The notes under the pieces were generated by a model, which had not been told where the DNA came from, did not search any database, and saw only the letters and a list, made by a program, of their open reading frames with translations. From an uncultured Pelagibacteraceae bacterium (GTDB lineage Bacteria; Pseudomonadota; Alphaproteobacteria; Pelagibacterales; Pelagibacteraceae), in contig CACEEW010000004.1 of the NCBI GenBank assembly GCA_902558705.1, positions 1-64,000 of the forward strand: 64,000 nt of DNA. Direction: 5' to 3'. Shown piece by piece: positions 18,316 through 29,537 of the stretch (position 1 is its first letter; each line of letters opens with the position of its first letter). Both the position numbers and the translations under genes were made by a program.

Positions 18316-19704
18316 ATGAAATTAAGAAAAGAATTCGATAGCATTGGCTCAATAAATGTTCCTGGTGATAAATATTGGGGAGCTTCAACACAAAGATCAA
18401 AAAAATATTTTGATATTGGTGAGTTTTTAGTCAGACCAGTTTTAATCAGATCAATAGCTATTATAAAAAAAGCTGCTGCAATAGTTCATGGTAAAGAAAA
18501 ACAAATCCTACCACAAATTTCAAAAGCTATCATTAAAGCATCTAATGAAGTTATAGCTGGTAAGTTAGACGAGCATTTTCCGTTAAAAGTTTGGCAAACA
18601 GGCTCTGGTACTCAAACAAATATGAATGTTAATGAAGTTATAGCAAATAGAGCAATTGAAATTTTAGGTGGTAAAAAAGGTTCTAAAAAACCTGTTCACC
18701 CCAATGATCATGTAAATAAATCTCAATCTACTAATGATGTATTTCCTACTGCGATGCATGTTGCTATTGCAATGGAAACAAAAAATAAACTACTGCCCTC
18801 TTTAGAGCTATTGAATAAAGAATTAAAAAAAAAAGTTTCTCAGTTCAAAAATATTATTAAAGTAGGTAGAACTCACTTACAAGATGCAACACCATTATCT
18901 TTAGGACAAGAATTTTCTGGATACCAATCTCAGATAGAGGATTGTATTAGTAGAATAAAAAATGCTTTGAATGAAATTTATTCATTGGCTCAAGGTGGTA
19001 CTGCTGTTGGAACTGGAATTAATAGTAAAAAGGGTTTCGATAAAAAAATTATCAATGAAATAAAAAAGATTACTAAACTTCCTTTTAAACCAACTAAAAA
19101 TAAATTTGCAGCTTTAGCAGCTCATGACGAAATAGTAAATTTTTCTGGTACTTTAAATACCACAGCAGTTAGTTTAATGAAAATTGCAAACGATATTAGA
19201 TTTTTGGGGTCTGGTCCTAGAGCTGGATATGGTGAAATCATTTTACCCGCTAATGAACCTGGTTCTTCAATAATGCCTGGTAAAGTTAATCCAACGCAAT
19301 CAGAAGCAGTAACAATGGTATGTGTTAAAGTTATTGGGAATCATAATGGAATTACGATGGCAGGTTCTCATGGTCACTTTGAATTAAATGTTTTTAAGCC
19401 TTTAATTGCTCATAATATTTTACAATCAATTGATCTACTAGCAGACAGCACTAATAATTTTTCATTGTATTGTGTAAAAGGGATAAAGGCTGACAAAATT
19501 AAAATTAAAAAATTTTTAGATAATTCTTTAATGTTAGTTACTGCACTAGCACCTCATATTGGCTACGACAATGCTGCTAAGATTGCTAAATCAGCTTTAA
19601 AAAAAGGAACTACTTTGAAAGAGGAAGCTTTAAAAACTAACTTGATTAGTAAAAAAGATTTTGAAAGAATTGTAGATCCTAAGAAAATGATCTACCCAAA
19701 ATAA
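18316..19704 (+). CDS. fumC: Class II fumarate hydratase
   Basis: [32 protein letters not shown]. Confidence 0.97.
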   Translation: MKLRKEFDSIGSINVPGDKYWGASTQRSKKYFDIGEFLVRPVLIRSIAIIKKAAAIVHGKEKQILPQISKAIIKASNEVIAGKLDEHFPLKVWQTGSGTQTNMNVNEVIANRAIEILGGKKGSKKPVHPNDHVNKSQSTNDVFPTAMHVAIAMETKNKLLPSLELLNKELKKKVSQFKNIIKVGRTHLQDATPLSLGQEFSGYQSQIEDCISRIKNALNEIYSLAQGGTAVGTGINSKKGFDKKIINEIKKITKLPFKPTKNKFAALAAHDEIVNFSGTLNTTAVSLMKIANDIRFLGSGPRAGYGEIILPANEPGSSIMPGKVNPTQSEAVTMVCVKVIGNHNGITMAGSHGHFELNVFKPLIAHNILQSIDLLADSTNNFSLYCVKGIKADKIKIKKFLDNSLMLVTALAPHIGYDNAAKIAKSALKKGTTLKEEALKTNLISKKDFERIVDPKKMIYPK

Positions 19705-21176
19705 GATAGAAAAATATTATTAACAAAGCTTTTAAATGTTATTTTATTAAAAACTTTCTCATCACTTGAATTGAAATTCATTATAAATCTATCTAATTTT
19801 TCATTCGATTTACCATCAATCCTAAAATTATCAAAAGAGACCTCTTTATCAATTATGTCATAATTGAAATCAAATTCTATTTTTTCTAATTTTTTTCTTA
19901 AATCTTTACTAATTTGAAAATATCTAAAGAAGTCGTCTTTTTCTTTAATAGTTATCAACATTCTACCATTAAAATTAATTGTATCCTCGTCATAATCTAT
20001 TAAACCCTCGACTAATGATAAATCTATATTTTTCTTCCATTTAACATTTGATTCAGAAAAAGTTAAATCACCTTCCTCTATTCTCAATTTTAAACTTAAA
20101 TCAGCGAAACGATCAAAATCAACTATTTTTTTTATATTAATATTTACTTCAGCATTCAAATTTTCATTACTTATTATTTGAGTTTTAATAATATCATTTA
20201 TTAATGGATTATTAATTAATTCTGAAAACTTTAAATTTTGGTAATTTAAATTTGAGACCATATAAAAAGGTTTAAATTCAATATTCCCATCATAAGTTTT
20301 ATTAGAGTCCACTAAAGAAAAATCTAATGAATTTTTTTTAAGCTTATAATTTATTAGGTTATTTTTATTTTTAAAATTTATTTTTAAAGATCCAATCTTG
20401 TTTTCCTCTCTATAATTAATTTGATTTTCAATTTTTAACCTTAATTTATTCAAAAATAAGGTTGTAAATGAGGTTTGATTTAATTTATCATTTTTGATTA
20501 TAATCTTATATGGAATATTAAAAATCTTATTTTTCGATGAATAAATATTTTTTAGATTCTTAAAATCAAAATAAAATTTACCATTATCAATTTGGTTTAT
20601 AAATAAAACTTCTTCATCTTGATCTGAAAAAAAAATACTACTATTTTTAATAATAAGTTTTTGCCTATTTGGCTCAGCTTCTAAAATATTTTTAAAAAAA
20701 TTTAAATCGGATTTTTGAATATTAAATTCAAGTTTATTGAAAATTAAGTCTTTAATTTTAATCTGATCAAATTTAAAAAAATTTTTGAACCCTATGAAAA
20801 CTTTCAAGTTATTTGCAACTGCTATTTCTTTTTTATCATTTAATATGGATAAATTTTTTGTAACAAAATGAGGCTTTGGAAATAAGCCATAATTAATTTC
20901 ATCACTAAAATCTATTCTAATTTGATATTTTAAAAAAACCTGATTCTTTATTTCTTTTTGAATTAAATCTTTATTGTATGATATTGGAAGTAAAAAGTAA
21001 GCAAGGGTCAAAAAAATAATTCCTGCAAACACTAAAATAACTCTATTATCTCTAGTGAATTGAAATTTTTTAGGATTTGAGATGAATGATCTCAGCTTGT
21101 TAAAATAGCTTTCTATTAAATTATTTATAGATAAGATTTGTTTTCCAATTTTTTTAAATGATAAATTTTTTCCCAT
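19692..21176 (-). CDS. AsmA-like/TamB-like membrane-anchored protein (putative)
   Basis: N-terminal TM followed by long beta-rich region, [37 protein letters not shown]. Confidence 0.5.
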   Translation of the reverse strand: MGKNLSFKKIGKQILSINNLIESYFNKLRSFISNPKKFQFTRDNRVILVFAGIIFLTLAYFLLPISYNKDLIQKEIKNQVFLKYQIRIDFSDEINYGLFPKPHFVTKNLSILNDKKEIAVANNLKVFIGFKNFFKFDQIKIKDLIFNKLEFNIQKSDLNFFKNILEAEPNRQKLIIKNSSIFFSDQDEEVLFINQIDNGKFYFDFKNLKNIYSSKNKIFNIPYKIIIKNDKLNQTSFTTLFLNKLRLKIENQINYREENKIGSLKINFKNKNNLINYKLKKNSLDFSLVDSNKTYDGNIEFKPFYMVSNLNYQNLKFSELINNPLINDIIKTQIISNENLNAEVNINIKKIVDFDRFADLSLKLRIEEGDLTFSESNVKWKKNIDLSLVEGLIDYDEDTINFNGRMLITIKEKDDFFRYFQISKDLRKKLEKIEFDFNYDIIDKEVSFDNFRIDGKSNEKLDRFIMNFNSSDEKVFNKITFKSFVNNIFLSYFG

Positions 21177-21210
21177 AAAAATTGGAACAAGTTATAATTA
21201 ATAATTAAAA

Positions 21211-23244
21211 ATGTTAAACTCTGAATATATTAAAAATCTAAATAAAGCTCAAAAAGAGGCTGTTATGCACCTTGATGGGCCTCTATTAATAGTTGCAGGA
21301 GCAGGTTCGGGAAAAACAAAAGTCCTTACTACGAGAATAGCTAACATTATTAAGGAGAAAAAAGCGTATCCCAATCAGATCTTAGCAGTAACTTTCACAA
21401 ATAAAGCAGCAAAAGAAATGCAATTAAGAGTGAGTAAAATTCTTGGCTCTGCTGCTACAGGATTATCTTGGTTAGGAACCTTTCATTCTATATGTGCTAA
21501 ACTTTTAAGAAAACATGCTCCGGCAGTAAATCTTAATTCAAATTTTACAATTATTGATACTGATGATCAAATAAGATTAATTAAAAATATTTGTAAGGCA
21601 GAAAACATTGATATTAAACAGTTGGCGCCAAGATATATTTTAACAATAATTGATAGATGGAAAAATAAAGGTTTCTATCCAGATGAGGTTATAATTAATC
21701 AAAAAGATATCTATGAAAAAACTGTGTTACCAATATATAAAATTTATCAACAAAAACTTACTGACCTAAATTCTTGTGATTTTGGAGATTTAATTTTACA
21801 TGCTGTAAAGATTTTAGAAAAAAATTTAGATATTAGAGAAATTTATTCTAAAAATTTCAAATATATTTTAGTCGATGAATATCAGGATACAAACTTTATT
21901 CAAAGTAAGTGGTTAAAATTACTCTCAGATAAAAATAAAAATATCTGTTGTGTTGGAGATGATGATCAGTCTATTTACAGTTGGAGAGGTGCAGAAATAA
22001 AAAATTTCTTAGAATTTGATCAAGTTTATGAAAATACAAAAGTAATTAGACTTGAAGAAAACTATCGATCTACTGAAAATATTTTATCTGTTGCATCAAA
22101 TCTAATATCAAATAATCAAAATAGAGTTGGTAAAACCCTTAAAACTACAATGGAAGAAGGAGAATTAGTCAAGTTAAATTGTTTTAAAAATGGAAAAGAT
22201 GAAGCAATTGGTATTTCTGATGAAATCGAAAAGTTAAAAAAAAAATACACATATAATAATATTACAATTCTTGTAAGAGCAATATTTCAAACAAGAGAAT
22301 TCGAAGAAAGATTTTTGAAAATTGGTTTACCTTATAGAATTTTGGGAGGTACAAAATTTTATGAAAGAGCTGAAATCAAAGACTGTGTAGCTTATTTGAG
22401 ATTAATATATCAAGAGAAGGATGATTTGGCTTTTGAAAGAATAGTGAATAATCCAAAACGTTCAATTGGAGAAAGTTCTCTTAAAAGTATTCATGAATAT
22501 TCTAAAAAGTATAAAATTTCTTTGGAAAGTTCGTCAAAGAAAATGATACAAGAAAATCTAATCAAACCTAAAGCAAAAATTGGTTTATCTTCATTTTTAG
22601 AATTAATTTTTAAATGGAGAAATGATTTAAAAATAAAAAAAATAAATCACGTAAAGTTACTTCAATTGGTCCTAGATGAATCTGGCTATTCTACAATTTT
22701 AAAAAATAAAAAGGATATTGAAAATGAAAATAGGCTTGAAAATATTAAAGAACTTTTAAGTGCAATGAAAGAATTTGATAATTTAGAGAGTTTTTTAGAG
22801 CATGTCTCTTTGGCTACTTCGGTTGATCAAGAATGGGAGGGAGAAAAGATTAACATGATGACAATGCACGCAGCAAAAGGTTTGGAATTTGAAGTTGTTT
22901 TTTTACCAGGTTGGGAGGAAGGTCTATTTCCCCATCAAAAATCTATTGAAGAAAAAGGTCAAAGTGGCCTTGAGGAAGAAAGAAGATTGGCATATGTCGG
23001 ACTGACAAGAGCTAAAAAAAAAGCAATTATATCGTTTTCTATGAATAGATTTTATCAAGGTGATTGGATTGATAGTATGGCTTCAAGATTCATTGATGAA
23101 CTACCAGAAAAATATTTGGAAAAAAATTCATTTTTTGATGAAGAAAAAGAGGAATTAGAAGAATTTGAATTTAATCAAGATTTTGATGATGACGATAACA
23201 TCAAAAGTCCAGGATGGATAAGATATCAAAAACGAATTAAATGA
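21211..23244 (+). CDS. uvrD: UvrD/PcrA family DNA helicase
   Basis: LNKAQKEAV, VAGAGSGKTKVLTTRI, VDEYQDTN, DDDQSIYSWRGAE, MTMHAAKGLEF. Confidence 0.95.
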   Translation: MLNSEYIKNLNKAQKEAVMHLDGPLLIVAGAGSGKTKVLTTRIANIIKEKKAYPNQILAVTFTNKAAKEMQLRVSKILGSAATGLSWLGTFHSICAKLLRKHAPAVNLNSNFTIIDTDDQIRLIKNICKAENIDIKQLAPRYILTIIDRWKNKGFYPDEVIINQKDIYEKTVLPIYKIYQQKLTDLNSCDFGDLILHAVKILEKNLDIREIYSKNFKYILVDEYQDTNFIQSKWLKLLSDKNKNICCVGDDDQSIYSWRGAEIKNFLEFDQVYENTKVIRLEENYRSTENILSVASNLISNNQNRVGKTLKTTMEEGELVKLNCFKNGKDEAIGISDEIEKLKKKYTYNNITILVRAIFQTREFEERFLKIGLPYRILGGTKFYERAEIKDCVAYLRLIYQEKDDLAFERIVNNPKRSIGESSLKSIHEYSKKYKISLESSSKKMIQENLIKPKAKIGLSSFLELIFKWRNDLKIKKINHVKLLQLVLDESGYSTILKNKKDIENENRLENIKELLSAMKEFDNLESFLEHVSLATSVDQEWEGEKINMMTMHAAKGLEFEVVFLPGWEEGLFPHQKSIEEKGQSGLEEERRLAYVGLTRAKKKAIISFSMNRFYQGDWIDSMASRFIDELPEKYLEKNSFFDEEKEELEEFEFNQDFDDDDNIKSPGWIRYQKRIK

Positions 23245-24941
23245 TAAAAAAGCGAATTAAAAAATTAATTAATAGATTCGATAAATATAAAATTGATGGC
23301 TATGTAATTCCTAAAAATGATGAGTTTTTTTCCGAATATTCAAAAAATGATAGATTAAAAACGATATCAAATTTCACTGGTTCAGCAGGTTATTCTGTTA
23401 TCTTAAAAGATAAATATTATTTATTTGTTGATGGAAGGTATACAATTCAAGCTGATAAAGAGTCTGGTAAAATTTTTAAGATAGTAAGTTACGATAAAAT
23501 TGTAAATTGCAGTTTATTTAAAAATCTTACTTTAGGAGTTGATCCAAAAATATTTACTTCTCAACAAATTAAGAGATATTTTAGCAAACACAATAAAGTT
23601 AAGATTATTAAAGAGAATCTAATTGATCAAGTATATAAAAAAAAATCTTTTTTTCATAAACCTTTCTTTTCAATCGAAGATAATATAGTTGGGGAAAGCT
23701 ATGAAGCGAAGCTTTTAAAAATCAAAAAATATCTTAACAAAAATAATTCAGATTTAATGTTTATAACTGCCCCTGAGAATGTTGCATGGTTGTTGAACAT
23801 CCGAGGATTTGATAATCCCAATAGTCCAATACCAAACTGCCATTTATTGATAGATAAAAAGAATAATCCATATTTGATTTGTGAAAAAAAGAAGGCCAAA
23901 AAGATAGTTTTAGAAAAAAAAATTAGGAAAAAACAAGTTATAGAATTTAAAAATTTTGAAAAACTCATCGAAGATCTCAAGGGAAATAAAATAATTATTG
24001 ATTATAAAACTTGTTCATTATTCTTTGAGAATATTTTAAAAAAAAAGTTTAAGATTTTAAAAAAAGAAGATCCTATTTATTTATTTAAATCAATTAAAAG
24101 TAATAAAGAAATAAAAAATATGATTTCTAGCCATATAATAGATGGTGCTGCTCTAACTAAATTTCTTTATTGGATGAAAATAAAGAATAGGAAAAAGATT
24201 ACTGAATATGAAGCTCAAAACAAATTAGAATATTTTAGAAAAAAAAATAAAAAATATCTTTATCCAAGTTTCAATACTATCGCTGGGACTGGATCTAATG
24301 GAGCTATTGTTCATTATAGAGCAACAAAAAATAATTCTAAAAATATAAAAAAGAGTGACATTTTTTTGTGTGACTCAGGAGGGCAATATAAATATGGAAC
24401 TACTGATGTTACTAGGACAATTTGTTTCTCAAAACCAAAAAAAAGAATAAAGAATATTTTTACCAAAGTTTTAAAAGGTCATATTGCAGTTTTTCAGTCT
24501 GATCTAACTAAATATAAAACTGGCAAAGATATTGACATACGGGCGAGAAAATTTTTAAAAAAAGTTAATTTAGATTATGCCCATGGAACAGGACACGGTG
24601 TTGGTTTCTTTTTGAATGTTCATGAAGGACCACAATCAATCTCTAAATTTAATAAAATTAATATTCAAGAGGGCATGATTTTAAGTAACGAACCAGGCTT
24701 TTATAAAAAAAATGATTTTGGGATAAGAATTGAAAATTTAGTTTATGTAAAAAAAATTCAAAATAAGCTTTTTTTTGAAAATCTAACCTTAGCTCCAATT
24801 GATAAAGATTTAATTAATCATAACCAATTAACTAAAGATGAAAAAGATTACTTATTTAAGTATAATTTAGAAGTTTATTCTAAACTTTATAATTACCTTA
24901 ATATTAATGAAAAAAAGTGGCTAGCTAGTTTTATTTATTAA
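23241..24941 (+). CDS. pepP: Xaa-Pro aminopeptidase (M24B)
   Basis: GTGSNGAIVHYRAT, LCDSGGQYKYGTTDVTRT, HGTGHGVGFFLNVHEGP. Confidence 0.93.
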   Translation: MIKKRIKKLINRFDKYKIDGYVIPKNDEFFSEYSKNDRLKTISNFTGSAGYSVILKDKYYLFVDGRYTIQADKESGKIFKIVSYDKIVNCSLFKNLTLGVDPKIFTSQQIKRYFSKHNKVKIIKENLIDQVYKKKSFFHKPFFSIEDNIVGESYEAKLLKIKKYLNKNNSDLMFITAPENVAWLLNIRGFDNPNSPIPNCHLLIDKKNNPYLICEKKKAKKIVLEKKIRKKQVIEFKNFEKLIEDLKGNKIIIDYKTCSLFFENILKKKFKILKKEDPIYLFKSIKSNKEIKNMISSHIIDGAALTKFLYWMKIKNRKKITEYEAQNKLEYFRKKNKKYLYPSFNTIAGTGSNGAIVHYRATKNNSKNIKKSDIFLCDSGGQYKYGTTDVTRTICFSKPKKRIKNIFTKVLKGHIAVFQSDLTKYKTGKDIDIRARKFLKKVNLDYAHGTGHGVGFFLNVHEGPQSISKFNKINIQEGMILSNEPGFYKKNDFGIRIENLVYVKKIQNKLFFENLTLAPIDKDLINHNQLTKDEKDYLFKYNLEVYSKLYNYLNINEKKWLASFIY

Positions 24942-26951
24942 TCTAAGCCATTCAGATTGGTTTATAATTTTTATATTTAATTGTTTGGCAGCCTCAATTT
25001 TTCTATTTGTAGGTTTTTCACCTATAATTAAATAATCAAGTTTTTTTGATACATTACTAATTATTGATCCTGAATTTTTTTCTATTAAAGATTTAGCCTC
25101 AGCTCTACTTATACCGTTTAATTTACCAGTTAACATAAATGTTTTATTACTTAAAACTCCACCCTTTTTATTTTCTGTAGCCCTTTTAATATTTAAAATT
25201 TTTTGAAGATTATTTATTATATTTAAATTGGTTTTATTTTTATAAAAATTTTTAATAGAATTAATTTGTGTTTCTCCTATTCCATCAATATTTAGTAAAT
25301 CATCAAATTTATCATCTTTTGAAAGATTAACAAAACTCTCTGGTGATTTAAGTGTTTTGGCTATCAATTTTGCATTCTCAAAACCTATATGCCTTATTCC
25401 AAGTGAATAAATAAATCTTTCAAATGAAATATTTTTTTTTTTATCTATTGCATATTTTAAATTTAAAACCGATTGTTTTCCCCAGCCATCTAAAGTCTCT
25501 ATCTTTTCAAAATTAAGATTGAATATATCTTGTGGTAATCTCACAAATTTTAATTTCCAAAAATTTTCAACAATTTTTTTTCCAAAACCATCAATGTTAA
25601 ATGCTTCTTTTGATACAAAATGTTTGATTTTTTCTATTGCAATTTTTTCACACTCATAACCTTCACTAGAACATCTTCTAACTGCATCTTCTCTTTTTGT
25701 AATGGTGTTAAAGTCTTTTATTGTTTTTGCTCCGCAAGAAGGACATTCTTTAGGAAAATGGTATTTTTTAGAGTCTTTAATTCTTTTTTTTAAATCTACT
25801 TTGACAATATGAGGTATGACATCACCAGCTCTTTCTACGATAACTGTATCGTTTATTCTAATATCTTTTCTTATTATTTCATCCTCATTATGGAGAGTTG
25901 CATTTGAAACAACTACCCCACCAATATTTATTGGTTTTATTTTTGCTACAGGAGTTAACGCTCCTGTTCTTCCTACCTGAATATCTATGTTAAGTATTTT
26001 GGAAACACCCTTATTGGCAGAAAATTTGTGAGCTATTGCCCATCGAGGAGAGTTTGCTACATTTCCTAAACGTTTTTGTAAATTAAAATCATTAATTTTA
26101 TAAACAATCCCATCAATATCAAAATCAATCTCATTTCTTTTTTTCTCTATTTCATAATAATTATTCATTAAATTTTGAACACCTTTTAAAGTTTTATTGA
26201 ATGGATTTGTTTTAAATCCCCACTCCTTTAATTTTTGTAAATATTCATTTTGTTTTTGGACTTTCATTCCTTTTTCATGACCAAATGTATAAGCTATAAA
26301 TTTGAGAGGAATTTTCTTTGTATCATTTGGATTTTTTTGTCTCAAAGAACCCGATGCAGCATTTCTAGGGTTTGCAAATTTATCTTTAATTTTTTCAAAA
26401 TCTTTATTGCCAATAAAAACTTCACCTCTTACGTCAATATCATCTGGAAAATCTTTAATTAAAATTTCTTTTGGTATATCAATTATTGTTTTTAAATTTT
26501 GAGTAATATCTTCTCCTTCTTTGCCATCACCTCTAGAAAGACCCATTACAAATTTTCCTTTTTTATAAGTCAATGATGCTGAGATTCCATCTATCTTTGG
26601 TTCAGCACTATATTCAATTTCGAAGAGACTATCCTTATCTAAAAAATTAATTATCTTTTTTTCAAAATTAATTAAATCCTCCTCAGAAAATGCATTTGAC
26701 AGGGAAAGCATTGAAACTTTATGAAGAACTTTTTTAAAAGTTTTTGAGGGCTTATAACCAACTTTTTTTGAGGGAGAATCCTCACTTTTTAAAAAATTGT
26801 ACTTTTTTTCTAATGAGAAAATTTCGGATTTAATTTGATCATATTCTTGATCCTCAACAAGAGGCTTGCTTAATTCATAATAATGTCTGTTGAGATTAAT
26901 TAGATTTTTGATTTTCTTTTGGTACTCTTTCTTAATTTTAATTTTGTCCAT
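24921..26951 (-). CDS. ligA: NAD-dependent DNA ligase LigA
   Basis: EPKIDGISASLTY adenylation motif, HhH repeats, BRCT C-terminus, Cys zinc finger. Confidence 0.97.
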   Translation of the reverse strand: MDKIKIKKEYQKKIKNLINLNRHYYELSKPLVEDQEYDQIKSEIFSLEKKYNFLKSEDSPSKKVGYKPSKTFKKVLHKVSMLSLSNAFSEEDLINFEKKIINFLDKDSLFEIEYSAEPKIDGISASLTYKKGKFVMGLSRGDGKEGEDITQNLKTIIDIPKEILIKDFPDDIDVRGEVFIGNKDFEKIKDKFANPRNAASGSLRQKNPNDTKKIPLKFIAYTFGHEKGMKVQKQNEYLQKLKEWGFKTNPFNKTLKGVQNLMNNYYEIEKKRNEIDFDIDGIVYKINDFNLQKRLGNVANSPRWAIAHKFSANKGVSKILNIDIQVGRTGALTPVAKIKPINIGGVVVSNATLHNEDEIIRKDIRINDTVIVERAGDVIPHIVKVDLKKRIKDSKKYHFPKECPSCGAKTIKDFNTITKREDAVRRCSSEGYECEKIAIEKIKHFVSKEAFNIDGFGKKIVENFWKLKFVRLPQDIFNLNFEKIETLDGWGKQSVLNLKYAIDKKKNISFERFIYSLGIRHIGFENAKLIAKTLKSPESFVNLSKDDKFDDLLNIDGIGETQINSIKNFYKNKTNLNIINNLQKILNIKRATENKKGGVLSNKTFMLTGKLNGISRAEAKSLIEKNSGSIISNVSKKLDYLIIGEKPTNRKIEAAKQLNIKIINQSEWLRLINKTS

Positions 26952-26952
26952 C

Positions 26953-27801
26953 TCAATTGATAAGAGATTTAAATTTTTTTAGAAAACTATTGCTCTTTTT
27001 TTTATAAGTTTTAAATCTCTCCTTTTTTTTTATCTTATAGTTTTTATTAAATAAACTATAAGAATTTTCATACCATTTTGATGATTGATAATTATAGCCT
27101 AATAATTGAGCATATTTTTCAGCCTCATCAATTAAACCAAGGGTATAATGCACTTCAACTAATCTATGTAATGCCTCCTCAGCATAAATAGTTGTATCAT
27201 ATACATCTATAATTTTTCTAAATCTATTTATAGCTGGTATCCATTTTTTTTTGTCAAAATAGTATCTAGCTATGTACATTTCCTTTGCAGCAAGAATATC
27301 ATTAATTAAGTCTATTTTAAATTCAGCATCCATAGCATATTCAGTATCAGGGTAATTTTTTATAACTATTTGAAAATTTTTTTTTGCTTTAATTATTGCT
27401 TGTAAATCTTTTTTTTCATCAACAATTTGTTCGTAATAACAAACTGAAAGTAAATAATAAGCATAACCTAAATCTTTATGCAATGGATACACTTTTATAA
27501 ACCTTTCTAGCTCTGCAATAGAGTCTCCATAATAATCTTGAGAATAATACGAATATGCTGCCATCAAAGCAGCTTTAGGCGCCCATTTACTTTGTGGAAA
27601 TAATATTTCAGCTTCATTAAATTTTTTTGCTGCATATAAAACGTCACCATCGTCTAAAGCTTCTAATCCGCCCTGATAAGCTTCAAGCACTTGAAAATCT
27701 AGATTTTTTTCATTGATTGTAGATTGTTGAATACTTTCTTTTGAGCAGGAATTGCCAAAAACAAGAAGTATTAAAAGTAAAAAAATCTTAAGTTTAATCA
27801 T
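26953..27801 (-). CDS. bamD: Outer membrane assembly lipoprotein BamD (ComL)
   Basis: Lipobox LVFGNSC, TPR repeats, order lpxC-bamD. Confidence 0.88.
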   Translation of the reverse strand: MIKLKIFLLLILLVFGNSCSKESIQQSTINEKNLDFQVLEAYQGGLEALDDGDVLYAAKKFNEAEILFPQSKWAPKAALMAAYSYYSQDYYGDSIAELERFIKVYPLHKDLGYAYYLLSVCYYEQIVDEKKDLQAIIKAKKNFQIVIKNYPDTEYAMDAEFKIDLINDILAAKEMYIARYYFDKKKWIPAINRFRKIIDVYDTTIYAEEALHRLVEVHYTLGLIDEAEKYAQLLGYNYQSSKWYENSYSLFNKNYKIKKKERFKTYKKKSNSFLKKFKSLIN

Positions 27802-27848
27802 ATTTGTTTTATATAGATTTAACTTACAATTTAAAAGATCTATATAAC

Positions 27849-28769
27849 CTATGCAATTGATCTTAATAAACTTTTATTTATGATAGTGTGTGGAAGGTTT
27901 CTTTCTTGAATTTCAATGATTGAAAAATTTTCTTTGTTTTGGAATACCTTTTTTAATAATTGATTAGTTAAATAATGGCCACCTTGAGAACAATTTACAC
28001 TAGCTACAATTCTATAACCACTGGTGTAAAGATCCCCAATACAATCAAGTATTTTATGATTAACAAATTCTTTAGAATTTCTAAGTTTTTCTTTGTTTAA
28101 TATTTCAGAACCTTTTACTACAACTGCGTTATCTAGACTTCCACCTTTTGCCAGTCCATTTTTTTTAATTTTTTCTATATCTTCATACAAACAAAAAGTT
28201 CTAGAGTTGAAAATGTCATTCAAATCATCCTCATAAACATTAACTTTATTTTTTTGATTTCCTATTACAGCATTGTCATATTTTAATTGAAAATTAATAT
28301 CTAAACTTAATTTAGAGGGTTCGATAGATATTGATCTTTCACCCTCATTGAATGATATTTTTTTTTTAATTTTTATAATCTTAATTGGGACTTCACTTTG
28401 TTTTAATCCACTAATGATTAACTTTTCAATAAATTCTTTTGCTGAACCATCTAAAATGGGGACTTCTTCATTATCAATTTCAATTAAAGCATTGTCTATT
28501 CCCAATCCAAATAATGCACCCATCAAATGCTCTATCGTGGAAACTTTAACACCAAAATCATTAGATATTGTGGTATTAAGTGAGGTGTTGGTAACATTTG
28601 CAAAACTTGGAAATATTAAATTGTTATTTTTTAAATCAACTCTTTTAAATATAATTCCAGTGTTAGGTTCTGAAGGATTAATAGAAATATTAACAATTTG
28701 GCCACTATGAAGACCCACTCCTTTAAATTTTACAGGATTGTTAATTGTTTTTTGGTTTAATAAAGTCAC
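27849..28769 (-). CDS. lpxC: UDP-3-O-acyl-N-acetylglucosamine deacetylase
   Basis: KFKGVGLHSGQ, TIEHLMGALFGLGIDNA, VNHKILDCIGDL. Confidence 0.96.
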   Translation of the reverse strand: MTLLNQKTINNPVKFKGVGLHSGQIVNISINPSEPNTGIIFKRVDLKNNNLIFPSFANVTNTSLNTTISNDFGVKVSTIEHLMGALFGLGIDNALIEIDNEEVPILDGSAKEFIEKLIISGLKQSEVPIKIIKIKKKISFNEGERSISIEPSKLSLDINFQLKYDNAVIGNQKNKVNVYEDDLNDIFNSRTFCLYEDIEKIKKNGLAKGGSLDNAVVVKGSEILNKEKLRNSKEFVNHKILDCIGDLYTSGYRIVASVNCSQGGHYLTNQLLKKVFQNKENFSIIEIQERNLPHTIINKSLLRSIA

Positions 28770-28832
28770 AAGGCACTTTTAAGCCTGAAGATCAAAAAAC
28801 TGAAAACAACAAATATTACTGTAAAATACAGG

Positions 28833-29537
28833 TTAACTAAAAAGGTCAAAAAATTTTTCAAAAAAACCCTTACTTTTTAGGGTTTTATTTACCAAAGATA
28901 TCTCATTATTATTATAACCTGAAATTATTCTGCTTGCAGTTGTATAAATATTTGGATTTTGTTGATCTTGGAATTGTTGAATATACTCAGCATTTAATAT
29001 TTGATTTACCAAAATGTGATACTTCTTCAGAATTATCTCATAGTGTTCAATTAAATTTTTGGATAAACATATAAATTTAATGTCTAAAGAAAAGTTATTA
29101 CACTTTAAATTTTCGGGTAAAAAAGAATAGTCTTTACCATCAATTTGATAATTTTCTATTAACATGTGAATGATTTTTTTATCCTTAAAACTAAATTGAC
29201 ACAAATTTTTTAAAATATTTAATGGATTAATTAAATTTTCTTGGGATATAGAATTACCATTATGACTTTTTTTGATTGAAATTTCGATTGGGAAAAATTC
29301 TCTATTATCTAAAATTATATATGTATCTTTAACAAAATTTCTTAAATTTTTTTCAATTTTTAGGATGTTTTGTGCAAGAAATTCATCCAATATTTTTAAT
29401 TGAGAGTCTTCATTATGATCATCCAATAATTTTTCTTCCTTAAAAATAACTTCAAATGTTCTTTTTTTTAGAACACAAATAACTATTTTTTTTCTTTCTA
29501 TTAATAAATATGTTTCAAATTTTAGTCCCTCATTCAT
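28833..29537 (-). CDS. ftsA: Truncated/divergent FtsA-like protein (1C/SHS2 domain plus C-terminal tail)
   Basis: Located between ftsQ and lpxC; IIHMLIENYQIDGKDYSF...LDIKFICLSKNL matches the FtsA 1C segment; NIYTTASRII...GFFEKFFDLFS matches the FtsA C-terminus. Confidence 0.65.
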   Translation of the reverse strand: MNEGLKFETYLLIERKKIVICVLKKRTFEVIFKEEKLLDDHNEDSQLKILDEFLAQNILKIEKNLRNFVKDTYIILDNREFFPIEISIKKSHNGNSISQENLINPLNILKNLCQFSFKDKKIIHMLIENYQIDGKDYSFLPENLKCNNFSLDIKFICLSKNLIEHYEIILKKYHILVNQILNAEYIQQFQDQQNPNIYTTASRIISGYNNNEISLVNKTLKSKGFFEKFFDLFS

